The translations under genes and the position numbers were made by a program. Under the pieces are notes generated by a model. That model was not told the origin of the DNA. It saw nothing but the letters and a program-made list of their open reading frames with translations, and did no database searches. From assembly GCA_005793655.1 (NCBI GenBank), contig SXRC01000057.1:1-11496 (forward strand): a DNA stretch of 11,496 bases, written 5' to 3'. This DNA comes from Actinomycetota bacterium (GTDB lineage Bacteria; Actinomycetota; Actinomycetes; Nanopelagicales; Nanopelagicaceae). Positions 6,588 to 11,496 of the stretch are shown here, one piece after another (the first letter of the stretch is position 1; each line of letters opens with the position of its first letter).

Positions 6588-7472
6588 ATGAAGCGCTCAA
6601 TTGGAATATTAAATAAGCAAAAAATTCAATCTCAAGATGCAGATGGACTGCCTGAATCTGCTAAGAGATTTGCCGATGGCAGCCGATACAAAATTGAGAT
6701 TCCATCGGTGGAAGGTCCAGCTGCTTTTAAAGTTGTTATTGATGAGGCAAAAAAACATAAGCTGATAATTCATCGTATCTCCCAAGGCTCTGGAATCATG
6801 ATGCAGACAGATGATGAAATTAAACAGATGGTTGCGCTAGGCAAAAAAGAAAAGATTGAGGTTTGCTTATTTGTCGGACCAAGAGCCTCGTGGGATATTG
6901 GAAAACAAGTTTCGGCCACTGCTGGAGTGATCGCATCCCCAACTCTTCGTGGAGGTGATCAGCTTCGATTTGCATTAGAGGATGTAATAAATGGTATAAA
7001 TCTTGGGCTTCGAAGTGTATTGGTCGGGGATCTTGGCTTACTCAAGGTTTTAGGGCAGGCCAAAATAAAAGGTGATTTGCCTAAGGAATTGATTCTTAAA
7101 ACCTCAGTCGCATTGGTTTGTAATAATCCAGCAACGGCAGCACTCCTTGAAGATCTTGGCGCCTCCACGCTAAATTTGGCGACAGACTTGTCGTTGCAAC
7201 AAATTGCAGCCATTAGATCACAAGTTGACTTACCAGTTGATATTTATGTTGAGGGTCCAGATGATTTTGGCGGTGCGGTAAGACATTATGAAAGCCCTGA
7301 CCTGGTAAGAGTTGCTGCTCCTATTTATTTAAAGTTCACTCTTAGAAACTCACCTGGCTTATATCCCTCTGGTGCTCACATTCAAGGATTAGTGGAGTCC
7401 ACAGCTAGAGAGCGTGTGCGTCGGGCTGCAATTAGTAAAGCGATTTTGGATAGGTATGGATTTAAGAAATAA
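6588..7472 (+). CDS. U32 peptidase-like protein (TIM-barrel type), function unassigned
   Basis: I recognise the overall pattern of proteins filed as U32 family peptidases in Actinobacteria and Proteobacteria, including RFADGSRYKIEIPSVEGP, HRISQGSGIMM, VYVEGPDDFGG-like (here IYVEGPDDFGG) and VRVAAPIYLKF. It lacks the Cys-rich U32 signature, and I count only two cysteines, so the Fe-S chemistry of the RlhA/TrhP/UbiU relatives is unlikely and peptidase activity is doubtful. With the ATG at 6588 it is 294 residues; AAGGG lies 4 bases upstream. Earlier in-frame starts exist at TTG 6534 and ATG 6546/6549, adding up to 18 residues of GC-rich, low-similarity sequence. It is the first gene of a four-gene operon, 1 bp before the next SDR. 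In this setting a role as a sugar-acid aldolase, epimerase or accessory protein is as likely as proteolysis. Confidence 0.7.
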   Translation: MKRSIGILNKQKIQSQDADGLPESAKRFADGSRYKIEIPSVEGPAAFKVVIDEAKKHKLIIHRISQGSGIMMQTDDEIKQMVALGKKEKIEVCLFVGPRASWDIGKQVSATAGVIASPTLRGGDQLRFALEDVINGINLGLRSVLVGDLGLLKVLGQAKIKGDLPKELILKTSVALVCNNPATAALLEDLGASTLNLATDLSLQQIAAIRSQVDLPVDIYVEGPDDFGGAVRHYESPDLVRVAAPIYLKFTLRNSPGLYPSGAHIQGLVESTARERVRRAAISKAILDRYGFKK

Positions 7473-7473
7473 A

Positions 7474-8178
7474 ATGGCAACTCCTACTGCACTTAAGCTT
7501 TTAATCTTTGGGGGCACAGGTGTGTTGGGCCAGGCAATCGCAGCAAAGTTTAAATCTCATGGCTATGAAGTTACCTATGGTGTTCGAAAGGTAAGTAATC
7601 CGAAGGAGCAGTTTCTGCTCCCAATTACTAATACACCAGTTCCAGATTTACTAAAAGGTCAATTATTTGATTCGATAATTTTTGCTCAGGGCGCCAATAT
7701 CAATGATTCAGTAATAAATAATTCATTAGATGACCTAAACAAACTCTTTGAAGCAAATGTTAGTTTCATTACCGAGACCACAAAGGCACTTATCTCACTT
7801 AACTTAATTAAGCACAAGGCAAAGATGGTTGTCCTAAGCTCATTTTGGGAGCAAGTGACTCGCCAAGAGAAAATGTCTTACACAATCACTAAGGCTGCAG
7901 TTGGTGGCTTAGTGAGATCAATGGCAGTTGATTTAGGAAATGCAAAAGGAGTCCTAGTTAATGGGTTGCTGCCTGGTGTAGTTGATTCACCAATGGCACG
8001 CGGATTACTTAAGCCTGAGCAGATTGAAAATGTTGAATGGCAAACTCCTGGGCATAAAATGGTAGTGCCAACTGATGTCGCAAATGCTGCATACCTTCTG
8101 GGCTGTGAAGATAACACTGCAATCTCGGGCCAATCTTTATTTGTTGATTATGGCTTCGCAATCGCCAGAGTACTTTAG
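7474..8178 (+). CDS. SDR-family oxidoreductase (atypical, second SDR of the locus)
   Basis: From the ATG at 7474 the protein has 234 residues. It shows FGGTGVLG (12-19) for dinucleotide binding, Asn95, Ser122/Ser123, Tyr136 and Lys140 (YTITK), and the SDR substrate-loop region NGLLPGVVDSPM. The usual NAG motif is replaced by FAQGANI (70-76), and the strand after the glycine motif carries GVRK (36-39), whose Arg/Lys could favour NADP(H). The frame is open further upstream, but that part overlaps the U32-like gene; the stop there at 7472 leaves one base before this ATG. An alternative ATG at 7456 would overlap by 17 bases. It is the second gene of the operon and 11 bp before the kinase gene. 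It is probably a carbonyl or hydroxyl redox enzyme for an intermediate of the same pathway; substrate unknown. Confidence 0.87.
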   Translation: MATPTALKLLIFGGTGVLGQAIAAKFKSHGYEVTYGVRKVSNPKEQFLLPITNTPVPDLLKGQLFDSIIFAQGANINDSVINNSLDDLNKLFEANVSFITETTKALISLNLIKHKAKMVVLSSFWEQVTRQEKMSYTITKAAVGGLVRSMAVDLGNAKGVLVNGLLPGVVDSPMARGLLKPEQIENVEWQTPGHKMVVPTDVANAAYLLGCEDNTAISGQSLFVDYGFAIARVL

Positions 8179-8182
8179 GAAG
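8177..8182 (+). promoter_or_regulatory. ribosome-binding site of the phosphotransferase gene
   Basis: AGGAAG lies 7 bases before the GTG at 8190 and overlaps the TAG stop of the preceding SDR gene. It is one of the few good Shine-Dalgarno sequences in the window and supports the GTG start. Confidence 0.6.
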
Positions 8183-8189
8183 ATAACTT

Positions 8190-9179
8190 GTGAGTGTTGA
8201 ACTCCTTAACAAAGATACTGTTGTTAAGTATCTGACTGATAAAAAGGTTATCTCCAGCAGTGACAAAGCTGAGGTTGAGGTATTAACTGGTGGTGTATCA
8301 AATGTGGTACTTGCCATTACAACTGCAAATCAAAAACTGGTTTTGAAACAGGCATTAGCTGAGCTTGCCGTGACCGAAAAATGGCTTGCCGATCAACGCC
8401 GGGCAATTGTTGAAGCAGATGCCATCAAATTATTTAATCAATTAAGCCCAGACCAGGTACCAAAATTAATATTCTTAGATCCAGAACGTTTTATTTTGGT
8501 GCTAGAGCGGGTGCCGGTTGGTAGCACAGTTTGGAAATCAGACTTACTTGCTGGGGTTATTAACCCTGATGTGGGTGCGGGTTTAGGAAAAACTCTTGCC
8601 ACCTGGCATAACTACGGTGAAGTGACTGCTTCAGCAAAGATTAAGTTCATGGAAGATAAATTGTTTGATCAGCTTCGGATAGATCCCTTCTACCGATTTG
8701 TTGCCGCTAAAAACCCTCAAATTGAGGTGGCAATTAGAAGACTTATAAATGAATTAGAGGGTGATAAAACAACGATTGTGCATGGTGATTTTTCACCAAA
8801 AAATATAATGGTTTCAATGAATGATCAGATTTATATTTTAGATTTTGAAGTTACGCACGTTGGTAATCCAGTCTTTGATCTAGCTTTTTTAATCGCACAT
8901 TTACTCTGTAAATTCTTTAGAACTGAAGATCGCCTGCAAGCCAAGCTTTTAAGTAATACTGCAAATACCTTTACGACAGAGTATGCCAAGTTGAGGTCGA
9001 TCTCACCCTCAGTGGCAAAACATACTGCGCTCATCGCCCTTGCTAGAGTTGAGGGTAAATCACCAGTAAATTACCTTGATCAAGTGCAGCAAAAGAAATT
9101 GCAAAGTTTCACCAAAGCTATTTTGGCAGATAATTCAAAATTATCTGTTGCAAATTTATTTGAGATGAGTGCTAAGTGA
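8190..9179 (+). CDS. phosphotransferase, APH/choline-kinase fold (small-molecule kinase)
   Basis: A 329-residue kinase of the aminoglycoside phosphotransferase/choline kinase superfamily. Landmarks are TGGVSNVV (33-40) as the nucleotide loop, Lys53 in LVLKQ for ATP, Glu75 as its likely salt-bridge partner, HGDFSPKN (198-205) with catalytic base Asp200 and Asn205, and ILDFE with metal ligand Asp218, followed by GNPVFDLAFLIAHLL. The DFE (not DFG) and the following segment recall 5-methylthioribose-kinase-like members. It lacks any antibiotic-resistance context. It starts at GTG. Its TGA overlaps the GTG of the enolase paralogue (GTGA, 9176-9179), so the two are probably translationally coupled. 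I infer that it phosphorylates a hydroxyl of a small acid or sugar that the next enzyme uses; the substrate is not known. Confidence 0.88.
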   Translation: MSVELLNKDTVVKYLTDKKVISSSDKAEVEVLTGGVSNVVLAITTANQKLVLKQALAELAVTEKWLADQRRAIVEADAIKLFNQLSPDQVPKLIFLDPERFILVLERVPVGSTVWKSDLLAGVINPDVGAGLGKTLATWHNYGEVTASAKIKFMEDKLFDQLRIDPFYRFVAAKNPQIEVAIRRLINELEGDKTTIVHGDFSPKNIMVSMNDQIYILDFEVTHVGNPVFDLAFLIAHLLCKFFRTEDRLQAKLLSNTANTFTTEYAKLRSISPSVAKHTALIALARVEGKSPVNYLDQVQQKKLQSFTKAILADNSKLSVANLFEMSAK

Positions 9180-10447
9180 AAATTAATAAAGTTTTTGGTT
9201 ATCAAGTTTTAGATTCCAGAGGTAGACCGACTGTTGCAGCATCGATATCACTCACCGATGGATCAACGCACACCGCTAGGGTTCCCTCCGGTGCCTCAAC
9301 CGGTTCTCATGAAGCTAAAGAGCTACGTGATACGGGTAGTAAATATGCTGAAAAGTTTTTTGCAGGTTCATCTGTGCAACTAGCTGTTGCAAATATCAAT
9401 GAGAAAATTGCCCCGGTATTAGTTGAGGAGCAGATAAGTTTAAGTTCAGTCGATAATAAATTAACTGAGTTAGATTTAAGTATTGATCACTCCCAGTTAG
9501 GTGCTAACGCCACATTAGCGGTTTCCTTAGCCGCAGCCTTGGCTGATGCCCATGCCCAAAATAAATCTCTAGCACGATACTTCACTACCGAAAAACAACT
9601 TTTTATTCCAATGCCGATGGTTAATATTTTATCTGGCGGTGCTCATGCAAACCGGGCTATGGATATTCAAGATATTTTGATAATTCCAGTAGGTGCTAAA
9701 TCATTTACCCAAGCACTTTCTTGGATTGTGGCAATCCGTGAAATGGCAGCCAAGTTGGGCAAAGAGTCCGGTGCGGTGACAAATTTGATTGCAGATGAAG
9801 GTGGTCTTGCAATTGCTTTTGATTCGGCGGAAAAGGCTTGCGAGTTTGTCTTAAGGTCGATCGAAAAAGTAAGCCTTGTGGTTGGCAGCCAGGTGGCGCT
9901 TGCTTTAGATGTAGCTGCAACTCAATTTTTTGATGGAGATAAATATAATTTAGCAAGTATTAATAGAAGTTATACACCTGATGAGTTTGTGAAATACATA
10001 AATAATCTAACATCTAACCAACCAATTATTTCAATTGAAGACCCATTTGCAGAAGATGATTGGCAAAGTTGGCAAAAATTCTCTGAAATTGCACCTAAAA
10101 AACTCCAGATTATGGGTGATGATTTACTTACAACAAATCTAGATCGCTTAAACCAAGCAATTGCTACTAAGAGTGCTAATGCAATATTGATTAAGGCGAA
10201 TCAAAATGGCCTAGTCACCTCCACTCTTAATGTCTTAAAACAAGCAAGAGCAAATAATTTTAATACCGTGGTTTCGGCAAGATCTGGTGAAAATGAGGAT
10301 TCTTGGCTAGCTGATTTGGCAGTTGGCTGGAGTGCTGGGCAGATTAAAGTTGGCTCAACGCATGGCTCTGAACGAAATGCCAAATGGAATAGATTACTTG
10401 AGCTTGAGGCGACTGAGGAGTGTAAGTTTTTAAATCCATTTAATTAA
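9176..10447 (+). CDS. divergent enolase paralogue (enolase superfamily lyase)
   Basis: The 423-residue protein aligns with bacterial enolase from end to end: VLDSRGRPTV (11-20), the mobile PSGASTG loop (37-43), GGAHAN with His157, DEGG with Glu208, metal ligands Asp245, Glu288 (SIEDP) and Asp315 (GDD), Lys340 in ILIKANQ, and Lys391 in GQIK. Against canonical enolase I see Asp166 where QE is standard, SARSGE (367-372) in place of SHRSGE, and ANQNG in place of VNQIG. The catalytic lysine and metal set is intact while the residues around the leaving hydroxyl are changed. Enolase converts 2-phosphoglycerate to PEP; here I infer a related dehydration of another phosphorylated hydroxy acid, possibly the product of the coupled upstream kinase. 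It is the last gene of the operon and shares a TTAA with the converging dehydratase stop. The cell's normal enolase is presumably elsewhere. Confidence 0.88.
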   Translation: MKINKVFGYQVLDSRGRPTVAASISLTDGSTHTARVPSGASTGSHEAKELRDTGSKYAEKFFAGSSVQLAVANINEKIAPVLVEEQISLSSVDNKLTELDLSIDHSQLGANATLAVSLAAALADAHAQNKSLARYFTTEKQLFIPMPMVNILSGGAHANRAMDIQDILIIPVGAKSFTQALSWIVAIREMAAKLGKESGAVTNLIADEGGLAIAFDSAEKACEFVLRSIEKVSLVVGSQVALALDVAATQFFDGDKYNLASINRSYTPDEFVKYINNLTSNQPIISIEDPFAEDDWQSWQKFSEIAPKKLQIMGDDLLTTNLDRLNQAIATKSANAILIKANQNGLVTSTLNVLKQARANNFNTVVSARSGENEDSWLADLAVGWSAGQIKVGSTHGSERNAKWNRLLELEATEECKFLNPFN

Positions 10448-11496
10448 TGTGAATGGCGTGGCACGTAATCGCCACTGCCACCAACTAAGAAATCAAGATC
10501 AGCTCCAAGGTGGGCTTGTTGTACATGCTCGATATACATTTTGCTCCAACCACGATCTGCTTTAGGTTTTGGTGCTACCCAAGCTGCTTTACGATTTGCT
10601 AATTCCTCAGCTGAGATAAGTAAATTTAATTTACGATTTGGTACATCAAGTTCAATCTCATCCCCATTTTGGACAAATGCCAGTGGCCCACCAGTAGTTG
10701 ATTCTGGAGAGACATGTAATACCACCGTGCCATATGCGGTACCACTCATTCTGGCATCTGAAATTCTCACCATATCGGTGACGCCTTGATCCAGCATTTT
10801 CTTTGGCATCGGAAGATTTCCAACTTCAGGAAATCCCGGGTAACCCTTAGGACCAGAGTTTTTTAAAACCAAAATAGTATCGGCGGTAACTGGCAAATTT
10901 GGATCATCAGCAACTTTTAAGTACTCCTCGATCTCATTAAATACCAATGCTTTTCCTTTGTGTGTTAATAATTTTGGAGTTGCTGCTGAAACCTTAATAA
11001 TTGCGCCATCTGGAGCGAGTGAGCCTTTAACCACCACAATTCCACCACCGGCTGCTTGAAATGGCTTACTTACTGGAGTTATTACCTCTTTATTCCAATT
11101 TTCAGCACCTTCAATATTTTCCTTAACCGTTTTGCCAGTCACAGTTATGTGATCAGTGTGGATTAGATTTGCAATCTCCTTCATCACAGTTGGCACACCA
11201 CCAGCATCAAAAAACTCTTCCATTAGATATTTTCCACTTGGCATCATATTTGCAATTACTGGAACATCTTTACCCAACTTATCAAAATCATCTAAGTTCA
11301 ATGGAACACCAACTCGACCAGCAATTGCCAATAAATGAACTACTGCATTAGTTGAGCCACCAATAGCTGCCAAGATTTTAATCGCGTTTTCAAATGCTTT
11401 ACGATTTAATATTTTTGAGAGCTTTAAATCCTCTTCTACCATTTTCACAATTCGACGCCCAGATAAGGTGGCTAAAGTAAATTTACGTGAATCAAC
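10444..11496 (-). CDS. IlvD/Edd-family dehydratase, aldonate-type (N-terminus outside the window)
   Basis: About 350 codons of the C-terminal part are visible; the frame stays open through 11496 and reads SGRRIVKMV before an apparent GTG at 11448, so the gene continues outside. The family dehydrates 2,3-dihydroxy acids to 2-keto-3-deoxy acids using an Fe-S cluster and Mg2+. The cluster cysteines lie in the missing part. Visible are AIGGSTNAVVHLL, NSGPKGYPGFPE and ISDARMSGT (Ser at 10746-10744, the proposed catalytic base region). The end, from VLHVSPES through RGWSKMYIEHV to GGSGDYVPRHSH, resembles L-arabinonate/pentonate dehydratases and not IlvD of branched-chain amino acid synthesis. The subfamily call is from remembered motifs. 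It converges on the enolase paralogue, overlapping by 4 bases, which supports a sugar-acid theme. Automatic annotation will probably say ilvD. Confidence 0.88.
   Translation of the reverse strand, partial: VDSRKFTLATLSGRRIVKMVEEDLKLSKILNRKAFENAIKILAAIGGSTNAVVHLLAIAGRVGVPLNLDDFDKLGKDVPVIANMMPSGKYLMEEFFDAGGVPTVMKEIANLIHTDHITVTGKTVKENIEGAENWNKEVITPVSKPFQAAGGGIVVVKGSLAPDGAIIKVSAATPKLLTHKGKALVFNEIEEYLKVADDPNLPVTADTILVLKNSGPKGYPGFPEVGNLPMPKKMLDQGVTDMVRISDARMSGTAYGTVVLHVSPESTTGGPLAFVQNGDEIELDVPNRKLNLLISAEELANRKAAWVAPKPKADRGWSKMYIEHVQQAHLGADLDFLVGGSGDYVPRHSH

Noticed and set aside
7414..7473. Upstream extension of the second SDR (20 extra residues)
   Set aside because: It lies inside the end of the U32-like gene, and the SDR fold begins just after the ATG at 7474.
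8190..9179. Antibiotic-resistance (aminoglycoside) kinase
   Set aside because: The superfamily motifs are shared by many metabolic kinases; the gene is coupled to an enolase paralogue and no mobile element or resistance context is present.
9705..9956. Reverse-strand open frame inside the enolase paralogue
   Set aside because: It is antisense to a clearly coding, conserved gene and has low-complexity composition with no recognisable domain.

Overview
The window looks like a stretch of chromosome from an AT-rich, compact actinobacterium. The evidence is a DUF4032 protein (a family I know mainly from Actinobacteria), A/T-ending codons throughout, gene spacing of a few bases, and convergent genes that overlap at their stop codons. 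A streamlined freshwater lineage of the acI/Nanopelagicales type would fit, but that is inference and not a marker-gene assignment. I see no tRNA, rRNA, CRISPR array, insertion sequence or phage gene, and no gene-free stretch longer than about 110 bases.

Layout, left to right. (1) A DUF4032 kinase-like gene on the minus strand runs off the left edge, and an AI-2E-family membrane protein diverges from it. (2) A COG2945-type alpha/beta hydrolase (minus) meets the AI-2E gene tail to tail. It diverges from an aldehyde dehydrogenase across only 22 bp, which carry an inverted repeat. (3) A minus-strand pair encodes an SDR dehydrogenase followed by a MalY/PatB-type PLP enzyme. (4) Diverging from this pair, and apparently sharing a promoter region with it, is a tight four-gene plus-strand operon: a U32-like protein, a second SDR, an APH/choline-kinase-fold phosphotransferase, and a divergent enolase paralogue. 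(5) Converging on that operon is the C-terminal two thirds of an IlvD/Edd-family dehydratase. Its C-terminal motifs look like those of the aldonate (pentonate) dehydratases and not of true IlvD.

Regions 3 to 5 (possibly with the aldehyde dehydrogenase) read best as a sugar-acid or hydroxy-acid catabolic locus: redox steps by two SDRs, phosphorylation by the small-molecule kinase, and dehydration by the enolase paralogue and/or the IlvD/Edd enzyme. The enolase paralogue keeps the metal ligands and both active-site lysines. It has Asp where enolase has the QE glutamate, and Ala where enolase has the SHRSGE histidine, so it may act on something other than 2-phosphoglycerate. I do not recognise kinase + enolase paralogue + U32-like protein + SDR as a characterised pathway, and this is the part of the window most worth following up.
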